Assembly (NCBI RefSeq): GCF_900277125.1
Contig: NZ_OPYN01000207.1
Location: 248,001-312,000 of the forward strand
From: Pseudomonas inefficax
GTDB taxonomy: Bacteria; Pseudomonadota; Gammaproteobacteria; Pseudomonadales; Pseudomonadaceae
Direction: 5' to 3'
DNA: 64,000 nt
The position numbers and the translations under genes are program-made. The notes under the pieces were generated by a model. The model was not told the origin of the DNA. It did no database searches and saw only the letters and a program-made list of their open reading frames with translations. Shown in pieces: positions 25,640 to 32,954 of this stretch (position 1 is the stretch's first letter; each line of letters opens with the position of its first letter).

Positions 25640-25742
25640 GGGGCTGCTTTGCAGCCCATCGCGACACAAGGCCGCTCCTACAGGATTCACGCGATCCCCT
25701 GTAGGAGCGGCCTTGTGTCGCGATGGGCCGCACAGCGGCCCC
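25640..25742. repeat. Compound REP pair, GACACAAGGC type
   Basis: Two inverted REP copies with outer hairpins (GGGGCTGC/GCAGCCC and GGGCCGC/GCGGCCCC), filling the gap between the HugZ-like and DUF481 genes. Confidence 0.9.
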
Positions 25743-25748
25743 AAGTAT

Positions 25749-26759
25749 CTACCAGGTAACGCCAAAGCCAGCTGTATAGCGAGTCTTGTCCAGGTCACTG
25801 TCCCGCGTACCGGTGATGATGTCCTTCTCCGCCTTGAGGTTGAGCGATGCCCACTCGGTGACCTTGTAGCGCAGGCCAACCTCGGCATCCAGCGCATAAT
25901 CGGCCACGCCACCCAGTGGCTTGGCGAACTCGCCGTTGGTGAACAGCTGCACGTTCTTGCCGATCAAGTAGCGGGTGTAGTCCCACTTCACCGCCGCGGA
26001 ATAGAAGTTGTCCTTGGCGCCATCCTGGTATTCGAAGTCGGTGCGGTTGATCAGCGAACCCAGCGAGAACGCGCCCAGCTCGTTGTCCCAGAACTGGTAA
26101 CCCGGGCCGGTACCCACGGTGCGCTGGCGGGCGAGGTCTTCGATGCGGTCACGCTTGTACTCCACACGCCCCTGCCAGAACCACTTTTCGGTGAGGAAGC
26201 GGTCCAGGGCGTACTCGGCACTCCAGTTGTCGGTGGTGGTGACGTCGTCCTTGGTCTCGCGGTTGTATTCGCCTTCGGCGTTGTGCCGCCAACGGCCATG
26301 GCGGGCGCTGGTCTTGAAGCCGACATCGTAGTCGTCGGTGTCATTCTCGGCGCGCTTGTAATCCAGGGCCACATCGACGTTGCCTTTCCACACGAAATCC
26401 TCGACCAGGGGCTTGGGCTTCATGATCTGCTCGATGCTGGCAAGCTCCACGGTCTTCGGCGCCTCGCCATTGGCCAGGGTCACCTTGCCGGGCTCGGCGG
26501 CCTTCAGCGACTTGGCGCGCTCACCGCTGTAGGCGTCCTGCTTGACCAGCATCTCCTGGTCGCTCTCCAGGGTCTGGACCTCTTTCCAGTCCAGGGCGAT
26601 GGAACCGCCATAGGGGGTTTCCAGCAGCAGCTTGCCGCCGTCGAAGACTTTGATCTTGCCGCTGAGCCGGTCACCGTTTTTCATCCAGACGGTGTCGGCG
26701 AACACCGGGGAGGCGCACAGGGAAACAGCAAGCAGGCACAACAGGGATCTAGAATACAT
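25749..26759 (-). CDS. DUF481 outer-membrane barrel protein
   Basis: A 336-residue exported protein. Signal peptide at 1-21 (ending VFADT), an N-terminal small beta domain with DTVWMKNGDRLSGKI near 22-36, and a C-terminal DUF481 beta-barrel rich in alternating aromatic strands, closing on a terminal Trp as usual for barrel insertion by BAM. The function of the family is unknown; some members are salt-stress induced in other bacteria. It is divergent from the alkyltransferase-like gene across 166 bases. Confidence 0.84.
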   Translation of the reverse strand: MYSRSLLCLLAVSLCASPVFADTVWMKNGDRLSGKIKVFDGGKLLLETPYGGSIALDWKEVQTLESDQEMLVKQDAYSGERAKSLKAAEPGKVTLANGEAPKTVELASIEQIMKPKPLVEDFVWKGNVDVALDYKRAENDTDDYDVGFKTSARHGRWRHNAEGEYNRETKDDVTTTDNWSAEYALDRFLTEKWFWQGRVEYKRDRIEDLARQRTVGTGPGYQFWDNELGAFSLGSLINRTDFEYQDGAKDNFYSAAVKWDYTRYLIGKNVQLFTNGEFAKPLGGVADYALDAEVGLRYKVTEWASLNLKAEKDIITGTRDSDLDKTRYTAGFGVTW

Positions 26760-26925
26760 AAGCGGGCTATGATCTGCGGACTACGGGTTCGATTTGGCGA
26801 AAAAAGCCGGGCATTATCCAGATAACCACGACCAGAGCAAGGAAAGACCGGGAGCATGCCGTTGAGTTCAACTCTCATTTGCCAGACCGCCGGTCCGGTT
26901 TCATCTGCAGCCCAATGGGGGCCTG

Positions 26926-27279
26926 ATGTCTGACGGATATGAGCACGCCCTGGACTCCGCCGAGGGCCGACGAACGGCGCTGTATTCGGTACTCGGCCAG
27001 GTGCCGGCCGGCAAGGTAGTCAGCTATGGCCAGCTGGCCGAGCTGGCGGGCCTTGGGCGGGCGGCACGCTGGGTCGGGCGCACCCTTGGGCAACTACCTG
27101 CAGATACTCGCCTGCCCTGGCACCGGGTGCTTGGCGCTGGTGGCCGGCTGAGCCTGGCACTGGGTACCCCGTCGGGGGATGAACAAAGGGCGCGACTGCG
27201 CGCGGAGGGTGTGAATGTAACCAACAATCGTGTGGATATGACGCGCCATGGCTGGCGCCCGATGGAGCACAGCGGTTAG
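26926..27279 (+). CDS. Alkyltransferase-like protein (Atl/YbaZ type)
   Basis: A 117-residue protein with the DNA-binding fold of O6-alkylguanine-DNA alkyltransferase. The recognition helix region GLGRAARWVGRTL and the active-site loop are present, but the catalytic Cys of PCHRV is replaced by Trp: PWHRV at residues 64-68. Such proteins bind O6-alkylguanine without repairing it and hand the lesion to nucleotide excision repair. ATG at 26926 with a G-rich site upstream. It is followed 43 bases later by ampG, possibly in one transcript. Confidence 0.92.
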   Translation: MSDGYEHALDSAEGRRTALYSVLGQVPAGKVVSYGQLAELAGLGRAARWVGRTLGQLPADTRLPWHRVLGAGGRLSLALGTPSGDEQRARLRAEGVNVTNNRVDMTRHGWRPMEHSG

Positions 27280-27322
27280 AGTGCGCGCTTTGTTTTCGCA
27301 AACTTGAGGCAGATGTTGGCCC

Positions 27323-28870
27323 ATGCCCCGTAAAACCTGGCGCGCTGCGCTTGCTGCATATGCCAGCCCGTCAACCTTGGTACTTTTGCTGCTCGGCTTC
27401 GCCGCCGGTCTGCCCTACATGCTGGTGTTCTCCACCCTTTCGGTGTGGTTGCGCGAAGCCGGCGTGGCCCGCGAGACCATTGGATACGCCAGCCTGATCG
27501 GCCTGGCCTATGCCTTCAAGTGGGTGTGGTCGCCGCTGCTCGACCAATGGCGCCTGCCGCTGCTCGGCAGCCTTGGGCGTCGGCGTTCATGGCTGCTGCT
27601 GTCACAGGCGCTGGTGGTGGTCGGGCTGGTCGGCATGAGCCTGTGCGACCCGCAGCAACACTTGTCATGGCTGATCGCCCTGGCGGTGTTGGTGGCCTTC
27701 GCCTCCGCTACCCAGGACATCGCCGTCGATGCCTACCGCCTGGAAATCGCTGACGACCAGCGCCAGGCTGCGCTCGCCGCCAGCTACATGGCCGGCTACC
27801 GCGTGGCGGCCCTGCTGGCCACGGCTGGTGCCCTGTTCTTTGCCGAATGGTTCGGCTCTACCGGTTTCAGCTACCTGCACAAGGCCTGGGCCGGCACCTA
27901 CGTCATGTTTGCAGTGATGATGCTACCCGCCGTGTTCACCACCCTGATCATGCGCGAACCGCCCGTACCCATGCGTACCCAGCTGTCGGCAGCGCGCTAT
28001 GGGCTGGTGCACCAGCTGGCATCGGTGTTCGTGCTGATCATCCTGCTGGTTTCAGTACCGGCCAGCTTCACCCAGATGTTCAACACCGGCTGGTCCAGCG
28101 TCATCTCCGGTGATGCAACGCCACTGGACCTGTTGCTGGAAGACCGTGCCTTCCTGCGCCTGATCCTCTACGTGCTGCTGACCTGGGCGTGCCTGTCGAG
28201 CCTGGGCCGCCGCGGCCTGGCGCCGGTGCTGACGCCGGTCAACGACTTCATCGCACGCTACCGCTGGCAGGCCCTGCTGCTGCTCGGCCTGATCGCCACC
28301 TATCGCATGTCGGATACGGTGATGGGCGTAATGGCCAACGTGTTCTACATCGACATGGGCTTCACCAAGGACCAGATCGCCAGCGTCAGCAAGATCTTCG
28401 GCCTGATCATGACCCTGGTCGGCGCCGGGATCGGTGGCCTGCTGATCGTGCGCTTCGGCATCATGCCGATCCTGTTCATCGGCGGTGCTGCCTCGGCGGG
28501 TACCAACATCCTGTTCCTGATGCTGGCCGACATGGGCCCGAACCTGCAAATGCTGGTGGTGACCATCTCGCTGGACAACTTCAGCTCCGGCATGGCCACC
28601 TCGGCCTTCGTCGCCTACCTGTCGAGCCTGACCAACCTGAAGTTCTCGGCTACCCAGTACGCGTTGCTCAGCTCGATCATGCTGCTGTTGCCAAGGCTGA
28701 TCGGGGGCTATTCGGGGGTCATGGTGGAGAAATTCGGTTACCACGACTTCTTCCTGATCACTGCCCTGCTGGGCGTGCCCACCTTGATCCTGATTGCTCT
28801 GCAGTGGCGCCAGGAGGCGGGGCCGGGTAAACCGGTGGGTGAGGAAAGTTCAGCAGCGCAAAGGCCCTGA
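27323..28870 (+). CDS. ampG: Muropeptide permease AmpG
   Basis: A 515-residue major-facilitator inner-membrane protein with about 12-14 membrane segments, opening with LLLLGFAAGLPYMLVFSTLSVWL near residues 20-42 (family signature). It imports GlcNAc-anhydroMurNAc peptides from the periplasm for cell-wall recycling, which also feeds AmpR-controlled beta-lactamase induction in organisms with AmpC. Corresponds to PA4393 by order. A REP pair follows the stop. Confidence 0.93.
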   Translation: MPRKTWRAALAAYASPSTLVLLLLGFAAGLPYMLVFSTLSVWLREAGVARETIGYASLIGLAYAFKWVWSPLLDQWRLPLLGSLGRRRSWLLLSQALVVVGLVGMSLCDPQQHLSWLIALAVLVAFASATQDIAVDAYRLEIADDQRQAALAASYMAGYRVAALLATAGALFFAEWFGSTGFSYLHKAWAGTYVMFAVMMLPAVFTTLIMREPPVPMRTQLSAARYGLVHQLASVFVLIILLVSVPASFTQMFNTGWSSVISGDATPLDLLLEDRAFLRLILYVLLTWACLSSLGRRGLAPVLTPVNDFIARYRWQALLLLGLIATYRMSDTVMGVMANVFYIDMGFTKDQIASVSKIFGLIMTLVGAGIGGLLIVRFGIMPILFIGGAASAGTNILFLMLADMGPNLQMLVVTISLDNFSSGMATSAFVAYLSSLTNLKFSATQYALLSSIMLLLPRLIGGYSGVMVEKFGYHDFFLITALLGVPTLILIALQWRQEAGPGKPVGEESSAAQRP

Positions 28871-28890
28871 AGAAGCTGTACCGCCTGTAT

Positions 28891-28986
28891 CGGCCTCTTC
28901 GCGGGTAAACCCGCTCCCACAGGTACAGTATTGCTCTCGAGAGCTGTGCAGTCCCTGTGGGAGCGGGTTTACCCGCGAAGAGGCCG
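28891..28986. repeat. REP pair, GGGTAAACCCGC type
   Basis: Two inverted REP copies (CTCTTCGCGGGTAAACCCGC) about 30 bases apart, between convergent ampG and the MdfA-like gene. Confidence 0.9.
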
Positions 28987-29002
28987 GTTCAGGCAATGAA
29001 GA

Positions 29003-30241
29003 TTACTGGGTAACTGCCCCGGCTCGCCCGCCCACCACAAACCACAGTGGCCACAGCGCCAAGGCCCCCGCCACACCCGCCGCCAGGGCAAAGTGCAGCA
29101 AGCTGGCCCCGGCACCAATCATCGCCAGTAGCGCCCCACCCAACCCCAGCAAGGCAATGGTGATCATCCCCAACATGGCCGAGACCAGGCCCTTGCTCTG
29201 CTCGCTGGCGAACAGCGTCATGCGATACAACACCGCGTTGGCCACGCCCAACCCCAGCGCGTACAGCGACATGCCCGCCACCACGCTGGTCACGCTCGGC
29301 CAGTACCAGGTCGCCAGCACCATCAGGCACAGCCCGGCCAGGTATGGCCACAATGCACCACGCACCAGTGCCGGCAGCGGATAGCGGTCGGCGATGCGGT
29401 TGATTATCAGGTTGCCAAGGATCAAACCGCCAAACACCGGCAACTGCCACAAGGCGTATTCCATGGTGCTCAGCCCCTCGTCGTGGATCAGCAGCACCGG
29501 TGACAGGCCGATCCAGCCAATCAGCGGCAGACCGACCAGGCCCAGGGCCGCGCTACCAGCGACAAAGCGGCGGTTGGCCAGCAACTGGCCGTAGCCAGCC
29601 AGCAGCGGCAGCAGGTGGATCGGCGTGAACGCCAGGCGAGAGCCGTCACGACGCTCCACGCCAAGCGTTTCCGGCATCAACCGGTACAGCAGCAGCCAGG
29701 CCAGAACCGCGCCAATGGCAAAGGCCACGAACAGCCAGCGCCAGTCCAGCCACTGCAGCAGCAAGGTGCCCACCAGCGGCCCGAGCAATGGCGAGAGCAA
29801 GGCGATATTGGCCAGCAGGGCCATCATGCGCACGGCGTCCGCTTCGCTGAAGGCTTCGTTCAGGGCCGGGTAGCTGACCGTGACCACAAAGCCCAGGCCG
29901 ATGCCCTGCAGCAGGCGCAGCAGGTTGAACAGGCCGATGTCGTGGACCCAGAAGGTGGCCAGGCAGGCCAGGCCGAAGAACGCGCAGCCGATCAGCAGCA
30001 GCGGACGCCGGCCATAGCGATCGGCCAGCGGACCGATCAGCCATTGCAGCACTACGCCCCCCAGCAGGTACAGGTTGAGCGCATGGGGAATGTACTCGGG
30101 GCTGGCGTTCAGGTCGCCGACCACCACCGGCATGGCCGGCATGACGGCATCGCTGGCCAGGTAGGTGAGCAGCTCGAACAGGGCCAGGGTCAGGCCGAAC
30201 AGCAAGGCGCGCAGGGGGGTGATGTACAGCAATGGTTTCAT
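29003..30241 (-). CDS. MdfA-like MFS multidrug exporter
   Basis: A 412-residue, 12-segment major-facilitator protein close to E. coli MdfA. Membrane segment 1 has ALFELLTYLASDAVMP, which keeps the Glu and Asp of MdfA (Glu26 and Asp34 there) at about residues 23 and 31. The loop 2-3 motif GPLADRYGRRP and the antiporter motif around LLGPLVG in segment 5 are present. MdfA exchanges drugs or cations for protons. ATG at 30241. No regulator gene is adjacent. Confidence 0.87.
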   Translation of the reverse strand: MKPLLYITPLRALLFGLTLALFELLTYLASDAVMPAMPVVVGDLNASPEYIPHALNLYLLGGVVLQWLIGPLADRYGRRPLLLIGCAFFGLACLATFWVHDIGLFNLLRLLQGIGLGFVVTVSYPALNEAFSEADAVRMMALLANIALLSPLLGPLVGTLLLQWLDWRWLFVAFAIGAVLAWLLLYRLMPETLGVERRDGSRLAFTPIHLLPLLAGYGQLLANRRFVAGSAALGLVGLPLIGWIGLSPVLLIHDEGLSTMEYALWQLPVFGGLILGNLIINRIADRYPLPALVRGALWPYLAGLCLMVLATWYWPSVTSVVAGMSLYALGLGVANAVLYRMTLFASEQSKGLVSAMLGMITIALLGLGGALLAMIGAGASLLHFALAAGVAGALALWPLWFVVGGRAGAVTQ

Positions 30242-30333
30242 GATGGCGTATCAGGTGTGGCAGGTGAGGTCAGGCTATATGCCAGAAATGGCGGGGTATT
30301 GCTGTGAACAAGTGTAATCAGGGGAGAAAAAAC

Positions 30334-30437
30334 GGGGCCGCTGCGCGCCCCATCGCGACACAAGGCCGCTCCTACAGGGGTTACGCGATTCCCTGTAGGA
30401 GCGGCCTTGTGTCGCGAAAAGGTCGCGAAGCGGCCCC
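30334..30437. repeat. Compound REP pair, GACACAAGGC type
   Basis: Two inverted REP copies with GGGGCCGC-type hairpins outside. On the minus strand the left hairpin is followed by a run of six T (30326-30332 region), so it probably terminates the MscS transcript. Confidence 0.9.
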
Positions 30438-30456
30438 GACCGATGACAACACGGTA

Positions 30457-31299
30457 TTACTGCGCTGCAGTTTCCTGCACCACGCGAATCACACGCTGCG
30501 GGAACGGAATGTCGATCCCTTCGGCCTTCAACCGGTCACGCGCATGCTCGTTGAGCATGAACATCACATCCCAGTAATCGGCGGTCTTGGTCCACAAGCG
30601 CAAGGACACGGTGATCGAACTGTCGCCCAAGGTTGCGACCACTGCCTGCGGCGCCGGGTCGGGCAGCACGCGAGGGTCCTGCGCCAGCTCCAGCAGCACG
30701 TTGCGCGCCTTCTGCAGGTCGGCCTCGTAGTCCACGCCCACATCGAACACCACCTTGCGCGTCGGCTGGCGGTTGGTGTTGGTGATGATGCCGTTGGACA
30801 GGCTGCCGTTGGGCATGATCACGGTCTTGTTGTCACCGGTGCGCAGCACGGTGTGGAAGATCTGGATGCTGTCGACGGTGCCGGCCACGCCTTGCGCCTC
30901 GATCCAGTCACCGATGCGGAACGGGCGGAACAACAGGATCAACACGCCACCGGCAAAGTTCGCCAGGCTTCCTTGCAAGGCCAGGCCGATGGCCAGCGTG
31001 GCACCACCAATCGCAGCCACGAACGAAGTGGTCTCAATGCCGATCATCGAGGCAACGCTGATCGCCAGCATGACCTTGAGGATTATGTTGGCCAGGGTGC
31101 GGATGAAGCCCTGCAGTGCCGGGTCTTGTACGCGCAAACCCACCAGCCTGGCGAGTCGATCACTGACCACGTTGGTAAGCCACCAGCCGATCGCCAAGGT
31201 CAGCAGTGCCAGCAGCAGGCGGCTGCCGTATTCCATGATCAAGGGGACCCAGGTCTGCGATTGGCGGACCAGCTGATCGACTTCAGCGTTCAAATCCAT
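30457..31299 (-). CDS. MscS-type small mechanosensitive channel
   Basis: A 280-residue inner-membrane channel. Three membrane segments (about 22-42, 60-82, 88-108) are followed by the MscS beta and alpha-beta domains. The pore helix has the Gly/Ala-rich packing pattern GGATLAIGLALQGSLANFAGG in part, near 92-112, and the GDWIEAQGVAGTV beta domain follows. Homoheptamers release solutes on osmotic downshock. I prefer the ATG at 31299, six bases after AGGAG; the ATG at 31305 would leave no spacing. Confidence 0.92.
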   Translation of the reverse strand: MDLNAEVDQLVRQSQTWVPLIMEYGSRLLLALLTLAIGWWLTNVVSDRLARLVGLRVQDPALQGFIRTLANIILKVMLAISVASMIGIETTSFVAAIGGATLAIGLALQGSLANFAGGVLILLFRPFRIGDWIEAQGVAGTVDSIQIFHTVLRTGDNKTVIMPNGSLSNGIITNTNRQPTRKVVFDVGVDYEADLQKARNVLLELAQDPRVLPDPAPQAVVATLGDSSITVSLRLWTKTADYWDVMFMLNEHARDRLKAEGIDIPFPQRVIRVVQETAAQ

Positions 31300-31412
31300 A
31301 TTCATCTCCTGATGCCGAACGGCATGTACACGTATAGCAGGCCGCCGTCGGTTCGGCGGCCTTGGCCCCCATGGACATCATTACGCCATCGGGGTTCCGG
31401 ACAACCCTGCGA

Positions 31413-31898
31413 TCAGTCGCGGAAGTTGTTGAACTGCAATGGCATGTCGAATTCCTTGGTACGCAGCAGGGCAATGGCTTCCTGCAGGTCGTCACGCTTT
31501 TTACCGGTAACGCGTACCTGCTCGCCCTGGATGGCGGCCTGCACTTTCAACTTGCCATCCTTGATGGTGGCGACGATCTTCTTCGCCAGGTCCTTGTCGA
31601 TGCCTTCGCGGAATTTGGCTTCCTGTTTCTTTTCCTTGCCCGAGGCGTACGGGTCCTTGGTTTCCAGGCACTTCACATCGATCTTGCGCTTGACCAGCGC
31701 CAGGCGCAGGATTTCCAGCATCGCTTCAAGCTGGAACTCTTCCTCGGCGGTGAGCATCACGGTCTGCTCTTTGTCCTTGAACTCGAAGGTGCCCTTGCCC
31801 TTGAGGTCGTAGCGACGGTCCAGGTCCTTGATGGCGTTGTCGACCGCGTTCTGCACTTCGTGCTTGTCCAGTTCCGATACCACGTCGAACGAAGGCAT
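31413..31898 (-). CDS. yajQ: YajQ-family nucleotide-binding protein
   Basis: A 161-residue protein with two ferredoxin-like folds, MPSFDVVSELDKHEVQNAVD at the start and the conserved KRDDLQ near the C-terminus. YajQ-family members bind c-di-GMP (Xanthomonas) or nucleic acid, and in P. fluorescens YajQ was linked to phage Phi6 transcription. Its own role here is unresolved. GGGAGAA lies five bases before the ATG. A terminator-like hairpin in the leader is listed separately. Confidence 0.92.
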   Translation of the reverse strand: MPSFDVVSELDKHEVQNAVDNAIKDLDRRYDLKGKGTFEFKDKEQTVMLTAEEEFQLEAMLEILRLALVKRKIDVKCLETKDPYASGKEKKQEAKFREGIDKDLAKKIVATIKDGKLKVQAAIQGEQVRVTGKKRDDLQEAIALLRTKEFDMPLQFNNFRD

Positions 31899-31910
31899 GG
31901 TTGTTCTCCC

Positions 31911-31948
31911 AAAATAAAAGCGCGCTCAGGCTGAAGATGGAGCGCGCT
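31911..31948 (-). terminator. Terminator-like hairpin just upstream of yajQ
   Basis: On the minus strand AGCGCGCTC and GAGCGCGCT (9-base perfect stem, 12-base loop, 31919-31948) are followed at once by TTTTATTTT and then the yajQ ribosome site. In form it is an intrinsic terminator inside the yajQ leader, so it may attenuate yajQ. On the plus strand no T-run follows. Confidence 0.65.
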
Positions 31949-31952
31949 GGGT

Positions 31953-31982
31953 TTGACGGTTAAAATGCGGGCTCATTATAAC
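31953..31982 (+). promoter_or_regulatory. Promoter of panE
   Basis: TTGACG (31953-31958) and TATAAC (31977-31982) with an 18-base spacer form a good sigma70 promoter. Transcription would start near 31989, only about 10 bases before the panE ATG, so the mRNA leader is very short and lacks a clear ribosome site. Confidence 0.72.
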
Positions 31983-31998
31983 GGGTTGCGAAACGCAT

Positions 31999-32916
31999 AT
32001 GAGCAGCACCTGGCATATTCTCGGCGCCGGTAGCCTGGGCAGCCTGTGGGCTTGCCGCCTGGCGCGCGCGAGCAAGGCAGTGCGCCTGATCCTGCGTGAC
32101 GGGCAACGGCTGAAGGCCTACCAGCAGGCCGGCGGCCTTACCCTGGTCGAACAGGACCAGCCCCGCCACTACGCCATCCCCGCCGAAACCGCGCAGGCAC
32201 ACGGCCCGATCCATCGCCTGCTGGTGGCTTGCAAGGCCTACGACGCCGCCCCGGCCATAGCCGGCGTGGCAGCACGTCTGGCCGAGGGCGCCGAAGTGGT
32301 GCTGCTGCAGAACGGCCTGGGCAGCCAGGACGAAGTCGCCGACCTGGTGCCCCACGCGCGTTGCATCTTCGCCTCAAGTACCGAAGGGGCGTTCCGCGAG
32401 GGTGACTGGCAGGTACGCTTTGCCGGCCACGGCTTCAACTGGTTGGGTGACCCTCGCAACCCGACGATCCCGGCCTGGTTCGATGACCTGCATCAGGCCG
32501 GCATCCCCGCCGACTGGACGGTAGATATCCTCACCCGCCTGTGGCGCAAGCTGGCACTCAACTGCGCCATCAACCCGCTGACCGTGCTGCATGACTGCCA
32601 GAACGGCGGGCTGCTGGGGCATCTGGGCGAAGTGGACGCCCTGTGCGCCGAGCTGGCCCAACTGCTGCGCCGCTGTGGCCAGCCAGAAGCGGCAGACGGG
32701 CTGGACGAAGAAGTACAGCGGGTGATCCTCGCCACTGCGGCCAACTACTCTTCCATGTACCAGGATGTACGCGCAGGCCGGCGCACCGAGGTGCACTACC
32801 TGCTTGGCCACGCCTGCCGCGCCGCCGGCCGGCATGGCCTGCAGCTGCCAGAGCTGGAACGCCTGCTGCAGCGCCTGGTCGATAACCTGCGTGTGCGTGG
32901 TTTGCCCTGCGACTGA
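31999..32916 (+). CDS. panE: 2-Dehydropantoate 2-reductase (PanE/ApbA family)
   Basis: A 305-residue cytoplasmic reductase. The N-terminal NADPH loop is ILGAGSLGSLWACRL (GxGxxG at about residues 9-14), and the C-terminal domain has KLALNCAINPLTVL near 178-191, with the catalytic Lys and the conserved Asn. It reduces 2-dehydropantoate to pantoate for pantothenate and CoA synthesis. Several paralogues are common in pseudomonads, so substrate identity is likely but not certain. Confidence 0.9.
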   Translation: MSSTWHILGAGSLGSLWACRLARASKAVRLILRDGQRLKAYQQAGGLTLVEQDQPRHYAIPAETAQAHGPIHRLLVACKAYDAAPAIAGVAARLAEGAEVVLLQNGLGSQDEVADLVPHARCIFASSTEGAFREGDWQVRFAGHGFNWLGDPRNPTIPAWFDDLHQAGIPADWTVDILTRLWRKLALNCAINPLTVLHDCQNGGLLGHLGEVDALCAELAQLLRRCGQPEAADGLDEEVQRVILATAANYSSMYQDVRAGRRTEVHYLLGHACRAAGRHGLQLPELERLLQRLVDNLRVRGLPCD

Positions 32917-32954
32917 CGCGGCCCTTTCAACCGGATACGGATATTGCCCAACCC

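Noticed and set aside
30304..31812. A 502-codon plus-strand frame over the MscS and yajQ genes
   Set aside because: It starts in a REP pair and runs antisense to two conserved genes.
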